From the NCBI GenBank assembly GCA_019243975.1, contig JAFATL010000283.1:1-5380 (forward strand): a DNA stretch of 5,380 nucleotides, given 5' to 3'. A program made the position numbers and the translations under genes. How positions within the stretch are numbered: position 1 is the stretch's first letter; every line of letters starts with the position of its first letter. The stretch comes from Actinomycetota bacterium (GTDB lineage: Bacteria > Actinomycetota > Acidimicrobiia > Acidimicrobiales > JAFATL01). Below, one piece after another: positions 1 to 5,171 of this stretch. The notes under the pieces are model-generated. The model was not told the origin of the DNA. It made no database searches and saw only the letters and a list, made by a program, of their open reading frames with translations.

Positions 1-2637
1 CGACGCTGGGACGAGGCGCGCGCCGGTGCTACTCGGTTGGTGATGCTGGCGGGTGAGCCCGGCATCGGGAAGACCCGCCTGTGCGCGGCGCTGGCGCAGG
101 TCGCCTACGACCAAGGCGCCACCGTGCTCTACGGGCGCAGCGACGAAGAGGCGCTGATGCCGTACCAGCCCTTCGTCGAGGCCTTGCGTCTGCTGAGCCA
201 CGACGAGGGCACCGACGTCGTCGCCCAACTCGCCGGTTTGGCCCGCACCGACGACATCGACGACGACCCCGAGACGGGCCGCTACCGGCTGTTCCGCGCC
301 GTCGCCACGCAGCTGGCGGCGGTCACCGCCGACGCGCCGGTGCTGCTCGTGCTCGACGACCTCCATTGGGCCGACCGGCCGACCATTCTGCTGCTGCGTC
401 ACCTCGTGCGCGCGTCCGAGCCGGGCGCCCTGCTCATCGTCGGTACCTACCGCGACAGCGAAGTGGTCGGCGGTTCGGCGTTGGCCGACGCCCTCGGCGA
501 CTTCCACCGCACCACGGGCTACGAGCGCCTGCGCCTCACCGGGCTCGACCGCGCCGGCGTGGCGTCGTTGATCGGCCCGACCGCCGGCGGCGACCGCCGC
601 CTGGCTGACGCGGTGTTCGACGAGACCGAGGGCAACCCGTTCTTCGTCACCGAGATCGTCCGTCACTTGGCCGAGATCGGCGCCATCCGCCAAGAGGCGG
701 GCGCGTGGCACTCCACGACGCCACCGCGGCAGCTGTCGATCCCCGAAGGTGTGCGCGAGGTGGTGAGCCGCCGCGTGGCGCGGCTGTCCGAACCTGCCAA
801 CCGGGTACTGGCGCTGGCCGCCGCCGTCGGCCGCGACTTCGAGCTGCACACCCTCGCCCAGCTGGCCGAGCTCGACGAGGACACGCTGATCGAGGCCCTC
901 GACGAGGCCATCGCCGCCCAGGTCCTGGTGGAACCGGTGGGCCAAGCCGGCCGGTACTCGTTCTCGCATGCGCTCGTGCGCCGCACGCTGTACGACCTCA
1001 TCGGCACCACCCGCCGGGTGCGCCTGCACCAACGGGTGGGCGAAGTGCTGGAGCGCCTCTACGACGGCGACCTCGACGTGCACGCGGCCGAGCTGGCCCA
1101 TCACTTCCGCGAGGCCGCGGGCGCCGCCGACCCGCTCAAGACCGCCGAGTACGCCGCGCGCGCCGGCCGCAACGAGTTGGCGCTGCTCGCCTACGAGAAG
1201 GCGGCGTCCCACTTCGCCGAGGCCATCGAGATCCTGGGCCAGGTGTCGGGCGCCGACGAGGCCGAGGTCAACGATCTGGTGCTCGCCATGGGTGATGCCC
1301 AGTGGCGGGCCGGCCGGGCCGCCGACGCCCACGGTGCGTTCGTCCGCGCCGCCGAAACGGCCCGTCGGTTGGGCCGTCCCGACCAGCTGGCCCGGGCCGC
1401 CCTCGGCTACGGCGGCGGCCTCGGCGGCTACGGGTGGGCGGTGCGCGCCGACCCCACGCTGATCGGGTTGCTCGAGGACGCCCTCGAAGCGCTGGGCCCG
1501 GGTGACAGCGTGCAGCGCGTCCGACTCCTCGGTCGGCTGGCCACCGAGCTCTACTACACGCCGGAAGTGGCGAGGCGATCGGCGCTGGCCGACGAGGCCG
1601 TCGCCATGGCCGAGCGGTTGCACGACCAGAGCGCGGTGCTCACCGCCAAGTTCAGCCGCTCGGCCGCGACGTGGGGCCCTGACTTGTCGGCCGAGCACCG
1701 GTTGGCGGCGTCGACGGAGATCGTGCGGCTGGCAGCGGAGCTCGACAACAGCTTCCTGTTGCTCGAGGGACGATCGCTCCGCGTCGACGCCCTGGTCGAG
1801 ATGGGCCAACTCGACGCGGCAGCGAAAGAGCACGACGCCCGGTGCGCGCTGGCCGAACAGTTGCGCCTGCCCCGCTACGTCTCCGACGTGTCGACGCACC
1901 CGGCCGCGTGCGCGTTGCTCGAGGGTCACTTCGACGAAGCCCAGCAACTGGCCGACCGGGCCCGCGAGCTGGGCGAGTCGATCGGCAGCGAGACCGCCAT
2001 CACCGTGTACGGCGCGCACATGATCTGCCTGGCGTGGATGCGCGGCGAGCTGGCCGGCGTGGAGGAGTTGGTCGTTGCGTTCGCCGACGCCTACCCGTGG
2101 ATCCCGGCGTTCCGGGCCGTGCTGGCGTTCGTGCACGCGCAGACCGGCGAGCTCGAGGCGGCCGCCGCCGAGGTGGAGCGGTTGGCGGTCGAGGGCCTCG
2201 ACTGGCTGCCGCGCGATGGCATCTGGTCGATTGCGGTGTGGGCGCTGTGCTTCGCGTGCGCCGAGGTCGGCGACGCGGACCGGTGCGCGCAGCTGTACGA
2301 GCTGCTCCTGCCTCACGCCGAGACGCTGTGCGGCCTGGGCGCCGGGTTGTGTCTCGGGTCGGCCCACCTGCCCCTGGCCATCACCGCCGCGTGCGCGGGT
2401 CTGGCGTCGGCGGGTTCGCACTTCTCGGCCGCCCTCGAGATTCACGAGCGCCTCGGAGCCCGGCCGTTCGCGGCCGAGACGCGCTACCGCTGGGCCATGG
2501 CATTGCGCGGCACCGACGACGACACACGCGTGTCGACGCTGTTGAACGACGCCGCACGCGAGGCCGAGTCACTCGGCATGGCGGGCTTGCTGCAGCGGTG
2601 TCAGTCGGCGTCGGCCGACGCTACGCGCAGCACGTAA
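1..2637 (+). CDS. Large AAA/STAND ATPase with TPR-like C-terminal region (5' partial)
   Basis: The frame is open from base 1 and the first codons read as the usual lead-in to a P-loop, so the true start lies upstream. Visible, numbering from the first codon: Walker A GEPGIGKT (residues 18-25, Lys24), Walker B LVLDDLHWAD (about 117-125), an Arg in TYRD (149-152), the GNPFF motif (211-215) and a winged-helix-like segment around 235-330. After about residue 380 the protein is Ala/Leu-rich helical repeats, probably TPR-like. These features are known from MalT/LAL regulators, SARP-type activators and class III adenylate cyclases, where a P-loop NTPase and repeats sense signals and drive an effector domain. 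A LuxR-type DNA-binding domain, usual at the C-terminus of LAL proteins, is absent. Any effector (BTAD/SARP or cyclase) must therefore lie in the missing N-terminus. Function as a signalling ATPase is well supported; the subclass is not. Confidence 0.9.
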   Translation, partial: RRWDEARAGATRLVMLAGEPGIGKTRLCAALAQVAYDQGATVLYGRSDEEALMPYQPFVEALRLLSHDEGTDVVAQLAGLARTDDIDDDPETGRYRLFRAVATQLAAVTADAPVLLVLDDLHWADRPTILLLRHLVRASEPGALLIVGTYRDSEVVGGSALADALGDFHRTTGYERLRLTGLDRAGVASLIGPTAGGDRRLADAVFDETEGNPFFVTEIVRHLAEIGAIRQEAGAWHSTTPPRQLSIPEGVREVVSRRVARLSEPANRVLALAAAVGRDFELHTLAQLAELDEDTLIEALDEAIAAQVLVEPVGQAGRYSFSHALVRRTLYDLIGTTRRVRLHQRVGEVLERLYDGDLDVHAAELAHHFREAAGAADPLKTAEYAARAGRNELALLAYEKAASHFAEAIEILGQVSGADEAEVNDLVLAMGDAQWRAGRAADAHGAFVRAAETARRLGRPDQLARAALGYGGGLGGYGWAVRADPTLIGLLEDALEALGPGDSVQRVRLLGRLATELYYTPEVARRSALADEAVAMAERLHDQSAVLTAKFSRSAATWGPDLSAEHRLAASTEIVRLAAELDNSFLLLEGRSLRVDALVEMGQLDAAAKEHDARCALAEQLRLPRYVSDVSTHPAACALLEGHFDEAQQLADRARELGESIGSETAITVYGAHMICLAWMRGELAGVEELVVAFADAYPWIPAFRAVLAFVHAQTGELEAAAAEVERLAVEGLDWLPRDGIWSIAVWALCFACAEVGDADRCAQLYELLLPHAETLCGLGAGLCLGSAHLPLAITAACAGLASAGSHFSAALEIHERLGARPFAAETRYRWAMALRGTDDDTRVSTLLNDAAREAESLGMAGLLQRCQSASADATRST

Positions 2638-3332
2638 CCCACGCCCCGCACCGTCTGGAGCAGCGGCGAGCCGTGGGCGTGCAGCTTGCGGCGCAACGAC
2701 GACATGTGCACCTCGACAAGGTGCACGTCGTACGCGTCGAAGCCCCAGACGCGCGCGAGGAGCTGCGACTTCGAGATGACCTTGCCCGGATCGCGCGCCA
2801 GGGTGACGAGCAGGTCGAACTCGGTGCGCGTCAGCGCGATGTCGTGCCCCGACCGGGTGACGATGCGGCCGTCGACGTCGATGGTGCAGTCGTCGATCTC
2901 GAAAGCCGGCGCGTCGAGCCGCCCGCTGCGGAGCAGCAGGGCCCGAACCCGGGCCAGCAGCTCGGCGATGGCGAACGGCTTGACCAGGTAATCGTCGGCT
3001 CCGGCTTGGAAGCCGGCCAGCCGGTCCTCCAGGCTGGCCGCGGCGGTGAGGAACAGGATCGGCACGCTGCTGACGTCGCGCAGCTGGCGGGCCATGGTCA
3101 GGCCGTCGGGCCCGTTGGGGAAGTTCACGTCGAGGATGGCCAGGTCGGGCCGGAAGACAGCGGCCACGCGCTGGAGGTTGGCGCCCGAGGCCTCCACGGA
3201 GACGGCGTAGCCCGTCTGCTGGAGGGCCACCTCCACGATGTAGCGGACGTCGGGGTCGTCCTCCACGACGAGGACCCGCGGCGGCCGAGCCGGCCCCCCC
3301 GAGCCCGGATCTTGAGCAGAACTTGCGGTCAC
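2601..3332 (-). CDS. OmpR/PhoB-family DNA-binding response regulator
   Basis: A cytoplasmic two-component response regulator of 243 residues from GTG 3332. The receiver domain (about 19-137) shows the acidic pocket VEDD (Glu24-Asp26), phospho-acceptor Asp68 in LDVNFP, Thr96 in FLTA and Lys118 in LVKPF. A winged-helix output domain follows (about 143-238), with LTRTEFDLL, the recognition-helix stretch VHMSSLRRKL and the closing TVRGVGYVLR hairpin, all canonical for OmpR/PhoB. The loop after Asp68 (DVNFPNGPDG) is one residue longer than the usual DVMLPGMDG form. An in-frame TTG at 3371 would add 13 residues but has no Shine-Dalgarno at usable distance; GTG 3332 overlaps the stop of a small upstream frame. 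No histidine kinase is adjacent, so the partner is unknown. The gene is divergent from the bldC-like gene and overlaps the ATPase gene tail-to-tail by 37 bp. Target genes cannot be inferred. Confidence 0.95.
   Translation of the reverse strand: MTASSAQDPGSGGPARPPRVLVVEDDPDVRYIVEVALQQTGYAVSVEASGANLQRVAAVFRPDLAILDVNFPNGPDGLTMARQLRDVSSVPILFLTAAASLEDRLAGFQAGADDYLVKPFAIAELLARVRALLLRSGRLDAPAFEIDDCTIDVDGRIVTRSGHDIALTRTEFDLLVTLARDPGKVISKSQLLARVWGFDAYDVHLVEVHMSSLRRKLHAHGSPLLQTVRGVGYVLRVASADAD
2608..2621. repeat. 14-bp perfect palindrome in the tail-to-tail gene overlap
   Basis: The sequence GCGTCGGCCGACGC equals its own reverse complement and sits inside the 37-bp overlap of the ATPase and response-regulator genes. 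As RNA it could fold with a 5-bp stem and a GGCC loop on either strand. Because it is in matching phase, both proteins read it as ASADA near their C-termini. It could act as a bidirectional terminator-like element, but no T-tract follows on either side. Chance in a GC-rich coding overlap is also possible. Confidence 0.6.
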
Positions 3333-3388
3333 GTTGAGGTGATTCTGCGACGCGCCACCCAAAGTGCCCAATAGTCTTGCATCCGCAC
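3329..3388 (-). CDS. Possible 19-aa leader peptide of the response-regulator gene
   Basis: A GTG at 3388 opens a frame encoding MRMQDYWALWVARRRITST, and its TGA stop (3331-3329) overlaps the regulator's GTG (3332-3330) as GTGA, the arrangement typical of translational coupling. It is preceded by GGAAGGAAG at 3404-3396, seven bases before the GTG. In the regulator's own frame no start codon occurs within 20 bases of this Shine-Dalgarno. Codon use is not typical of the surrounding genes (A/T in several third positions, one AGA), so any role is more likely regulatory than as a functional protein. An untranslated chance frame remains quite possible. Confidence 0.3.
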   Translation of the reverse strand: MRMQDYWALWVARRRITST

Positions 3389-3395
3389 GAAAGTG

Positions 3396-3404
3396 CTTCC
3401 TTCC
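3396..3404 (-). promoter_or_regulatory. Shine-Dalgarno-like site upstream of the response regulator
   Basis: Read on the minus strand the site is GGAAGGAAG. It lies 7 bases from the GTG of the 19-codon frame, 24 bases from the in-frame TTG 3371 and over 60 bases from GTG 3332. It therefore fits the small leader frame and not the regulator itself. Confidence 0.4.
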
Positions 3405-3447
3405 AGATGCCAGGGCGGGCTGCGACCGGGGACACCCGGCGCGTCAT

Positions 3448-3455
3448 GGAGGTGG
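3448..3455 (+). promoter_or_regulatory. Shine-Dalgarno site before the bldC-like gene
   Basis: GGAGGTGG is the strongest ribosome-binding sequence I noticed in the window. It is 7 bases from GTG 3463 (the regulator's frame) and 5 bases from ATG 3461 (a 15-codon frame). It decides the choice of start in favour of 3463, unless the short frame is the one translated. Confidence 0.6.
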
Positions 3456-3460
3456 TTGAC

Positions 3461-3508
3461 ATGTGGGCCAAGGGGACAGAGACGACCGGGTGGGACCGGT
3501 GGCGGTGA
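3461..3508 (+). CDS. Possible 15-aa leader peptide overlapping the bldC-like start
   Basis: ATG 3461 encodes MWAKGTETTGWDRWR and stops at TGA 3506-3508, overlapping the internal GTG 3505 of the bldC-like gene as GTGA. It shares the Shine-Dalgarno at 3448-3455 (5-base spacing). If used, it would make the regulator start at 3505, giving a 71-residue product close to the length of Streptomyces BldC. Against it, GTG 3463 in the regulator's own frame is equally well placed, so the frame may be a coincidence. Confidence 0.2.
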   Translation: MWAKGTETTGWDRWR

Positions 3509-3720
3509 CCGCGGTGGGGGTGGCTGGGATCCCCGAGGGCGAGGAGCTGCTCACGCCGTCGCACGTGGCACGGCTCTTCCGGGTGAGGCCGAAGACCGTC
3601 GTGCGCTGGGCCGAGGAGGGCAAGCTCACCGCCGTGCGCACGCCCGGCGGCCACCGGCGCTTCCTGGGCTCGGAGGTACGTCGCCTCCTGGCCGTGGAAG
3701 ACCTGCCGGTCGACGAATAA
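3463..3720 (+). CDS. bldC: BldC-like MerR-family DNA-binding protein
   Basis: A small cytoplasmic DNA-binding protein. From about position 3544 it reads ELLTPSHVARLFRVRPKTV, then RWAEEGKLTAVRTPGGHRRF, followed by a short helix and an acidic tail. This is the single winged helix-turn-helix of the MerR/excisionase type and matches my memory of Streptomyces BldC (about 68 residues) along its length. BldC is known to bind direct repeats cooperatively and to control the timing of development. It lacks the dimerisation and ligand domains of classical MerR proteins. I chose GTG 3463 (85 residues) because of the GGAGGTGG site 7 bases upstream. GTG 3505 (71 residues, starting MTAVG) fits the usual family length and overlaps the stop of a small frame. 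The gene is divergent from the response regulator. A role in development is not implied, since BldC-like proteins also occur in non-sporulating actinobacteria. The symbol denotes family membership, not proven orthology. Confidence 0.9.
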   Translation: MGQGDRDDRVGPVAVTAVGVAGIPEGEELLTPSHVARLFRVRPKTVVRWAEEGKLTAVRTPGGHRRFLGSEVRRLLAVEDLPVDE

Positions 3721-3745
3721 GGGCTCGTCCACAACCACGGCAGCT

Positions 3746-3762
3746 GGCTCGACTGGAGAGCC
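3746..3762 (+). terminator. Weak hairpin after the bldC-like gene
   Basis: GGCTC and GAGCC form a 5-bp stem around a 7-base loop, 25 bases after the bldC-like stop. No T-run follows, and the element overlaps where a -35 region for the hydrolase promoter would be. It could end bldC transcription or be incidental. Confidence 0.2.
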
Positions 3763-3768
3763 GACACG

Positions 3769-3774
3769 TAATCT
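3769..3774 (+). promoter_or_regulatory. Candidate -10 element of a leaderless hydrolase transcript
   Basis: TAATCT matches the actinobacterial TANNNT -10 pattern and ends 8 bases before GTG 3783. Transcription would then begin at or within a base or two of the start codon. No Shine-Dalgarno precedes that GTG, which fits a leaderless mRNA. No convincing -35 is seen. Confidence 0.5.
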
Positions 3775-3782
3775 CTCCCGCC

Positions 3783-4694
3783 GTGGGGGCGAGGATCACG
3801 GCGCCGAGAGTCGAGGGTGTGGTCGCGGTTCGCGGCGGCCGCAAGCTGGGGTTCGCCGAGTTCGGCACGCCCGGCGGGCGGGCCATCGTGTGGCTGCACG
3901 GCACGCCGGGGGCGCGCACGCAGATCCCCCAGACGGCCCGTTTGGCCGCGGCCGCCGAGGGCCTGCGGATCGTCGGCATCGATCGGCCCGGCACCGGTTA
4001 CTCGACTGAGCATCTCTACGACTCGATCCTCGACTTCACCGAAGACCTGCGCATCGTGCTCGACGCCCTCGACCTCGATCGCGTTGCCGTCGTGGGCTTG
4101 TCGGGCGGCGGGCCCTACGCGCTCGCTTCGGGGTACGCCATGCCCGACCGCGTCGCAGTCGTTGGCGTGCTGGGCGGCGTGGCGCCGACCCACGGCGACG
4201 ACGCCGCGCCCGGCGGGCTGGTCGGGCTGGCCGACCGCTTCGCTCCTCTGTTGGGCGTCGTCCGGGCACCCTTGGGCGCCATGTTCACCGTGTTGGTGCA
4301 GGCGCTGCGCCCCGTCGGACTCCAGGCATTGAAGGTGTACGCGCGCTTCTCGCCGCCGGGCGATCAGGTGGTGTTCGCCGACCCCGACATCCAGCAGATG
4401 TTCCTCGACGACATCACCGGTCGCCGTCAGCCACTGCGGGCCCCGGCCAACGACATCGTGCTGTTCACGCGGCCGTGGGGGTTCTCCGTGCGCGACATCA
4501 CCGTCCCGGTGAAGTGGTGGCACGGCGACTCCGACAACATCGTGCCCTTGAGCCACGGCGAGCTGATGGTCGACCTCATCCCCGACGCCGAGCTATTCGT
4601 GCGCCCGGGCGAGAGTCACCTGGGCGGCTTCGCCGCCGCCGTCGAAGTCCTCACCGTGCTCCTCGCCGCCTGGGACACCGCCGACGCCCGCTGA
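3783..4694 (+). CDS. Alpha/beta-fold hydrolase
   Basis: A 303-residue, probably cytoplasmic hydrolase; I see no signal peptide. The order of motifs is classical: oxyanion-hole HGTPG (39-43), GIDRPGTGYS (65-74), nucleophile elbow GLSGG with Ser107 (105-109), a roughly 140-residue cap region, acid Asp251 in HGDSDNIVP (247-255) and His279 in GESHLGGF. The triad Ser107-Asp251-His279 is complete, so the enzyme should be active on an ester, lactone or similar bond. The substrate cannot be told from sequence. GTG 3783 was chosen because the frame upstream reads as intergenic sequence and the bldC-like gene, while a -10-like TAATCT lies 8 bases before it. GTG 3819 is a less likely alternative that would remove 12 residues. 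It lies 62 bp after the bldC-like gene on the same strand but probably has its own promoter, so an operon is uncertain. Confidence 0.93.
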   Translation: MGARITAPRVEGVVAVRGGRKLGFAEFGTPGGRAIVWLHGTPGARTQIPQTARLAAAAEGLRIVGIDRPGTGYSTEHLYDSILDFTEDLRIVLDALDLDRVAVVGLSGGGPYALASGYAMPDRVAVVGVLGGVAPTHGDDAAPGGLVGLADRFAPLLGVVRAPLGAMFTVLVQALRPVGLQALKVYARFSPPGDQVVFADPDIQQMFLDDITGRRQPLRAPANDIVLFTRPWGFSVRDITVPVKWWHGDSDNIVPLSHGELMVDLIPDAELFVRPGESHLGGFAAAVEVLTVLLAAWDTADAR

Positions 4695-4704
4695 ACCGCC
4701 GATC

Positions 4705-4723
4705 GCGTCGAGACCCTCGACGC
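4705..4723. terminator. Hairpin in the convergent gap (terminator candidate)
   Basis: GCGTCGAG, a 3-base loop ACC, and CTCGACGC form a perfect 8-bp stem beginning 11 bases after the hydrolase stop. There is no following T-run, so it would be the stem-only type proposed for actinobacteria. It lies between two convergent genes and could serve both. Confidence 0.45.
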
Positions 4724-4744
4724 CCTCCGCCGGCTCGGCTCACC

Positions 4745-4761
4745 ACGCGCAAACGGCGCGT
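4745..4761. terminator. Second hairpin abutting the membrane-protein stop codon
   Basis: ACGCGC and GCGCGT form a 6-bp stem around a 5-base loop and lie directly after the TAG stop (4764-4762) of the minus-strand gene. It is GC-only apart from one pair and has no T-run, so it is a weak terminator candidate for that gene. Confidence 0.3.
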
Positions 4762-5067
4762 CTAGTGCCGTTGTGAATACAGTCGAACCGTGCCGACGGC
4801 GGCGCCGAGCGCAGCAACCTCTGCGGTTACGCCAGCCCCGCGGAGATCGCGCTTGTGACTGACATCCTTGGCGTTCAACGCCTGGTTGCGCTGCGCACAC
4901 TCTTCAAAGGCGCGTTGTTGTCCCTCGGGCACTCCGGTGGTCTGGTCGCCCACTGCACAGAACCGAGGAGGGATCTGGAAACGGGCGGCCACGATCAGGA
5001 GCACAAGTCCGATCGTCGCGAGCGCGAGGCAAGCGGCGAACGTTATGGGCAGCAGACGCCGTTGCAT
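4762..5067 (-). CDS. Small single-span membrane protein, function unknown
   Basis: From ATG 5067 the product is 101 residues. It starts MQRRLLP, followed by an uninterrupted hydrophobic stretch (about 5-27, ending LVLLIVAARF) that is a membrane anchor or uncleaved signal sequence. The positive residues before it predict the N-terminus inside. The remainder is polar, with two cysteines (Cys37 in RFCAVGD and Cys57 in FEECAQR) that could form a disulphide if extracytoplasmic. A weakly hydrophobic Ala/Val stretch lies near the C-terminus (about 79-93). An upstream ATG at 5160 would add 31 residues; it has AGGA only a few bases away and would leave just 11 bp to the divergent ABM gene, so I prefer 5067. 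I do not recognise the family. Its third-position GC is lower than that of the upstream genes. That it is coding rests on the membrane segment and the open frame. Confidence 0.55.
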   Translation of the reverse strand: MQRRLLPITFAACLALATIGLVLLIVAARFQIPPRFCAVGDQTTGVPEGQQRAFEECAQRNQALNAKDVSHKRDLRGAGVTAEVAALGAAVGTVRLYSQRH

Positions 5068-5159
5068 TGTCCGTATATCGGCAGCTCTGGCGTCGGTGTG
5101 AGTGACAGAACGGCACGCACAGGATGGTCCTACAGCGTCGAGCGAATGCACATTTGTCA

Positions 5160-5165
5160 TAGGTT
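5160..5165 (+). promoter_or_regulatory. Possible -10 element for the ABM-domain gene
   Basis: TAGGTT fits the loose TANNNT pattern and ends 6 bases before GTG 5172, consistent with another leaderless start. The pattern is short and no -35 is apparent, so this is weak support. Confidence 0.25.
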
Positions 5166-5171
5166 CCTGAC

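Noticed and set aside
3363..3371. TTG 3371 as the response-regulator start
   Set aside because: It lacks a Shine-Dalgarno at workable distance, and the added 13 residues are not part of the receiver fold. Kept only as an alternative to GTG 3332.
1842..3374. 510-codon plus-strand open frame
   Set aside because: It runs through the ATPase in the wrong frame and then antisense to the response regulator. Arg/Gly/Val-rich with no motifs.
3456..3461. TTGACA, a perfect -35-like hexamer
   Set aside because: No -10-like hexamer occurs at 16-18 bases downstream, and the site lies between the Shine-Dalgarno and the start codon, so transcription from it would skip the start.
3423..3490. Direct repeat CGACCGGG at 3423-3430 and 3483-3490, considered as a BldC binding pair
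   Set aside because: Eight-base repeats are expected by chance in such GC-rich DNA. The copies are 60 bp apart, unlike the closely spaced direct repeats bound by BldC, and one lies in coding sequence.
2569..3738. 389-codon minus-strand open frame spanning the regulator region
   Set aside because: It overlaps the response regulator and the bldC-like gene in other frames. Its translation is low-complexity Arg/Gly/Pro/His sequence without domain motifs, a shadow of GC-rich coding DNA.
3444..4556. 370-codon minus-strand frame antisense to the hydrolase
   Set aside because: The opposite strand carries a complete alpha/beta hydrolase triad; this frame has only compositionally biased sequence.
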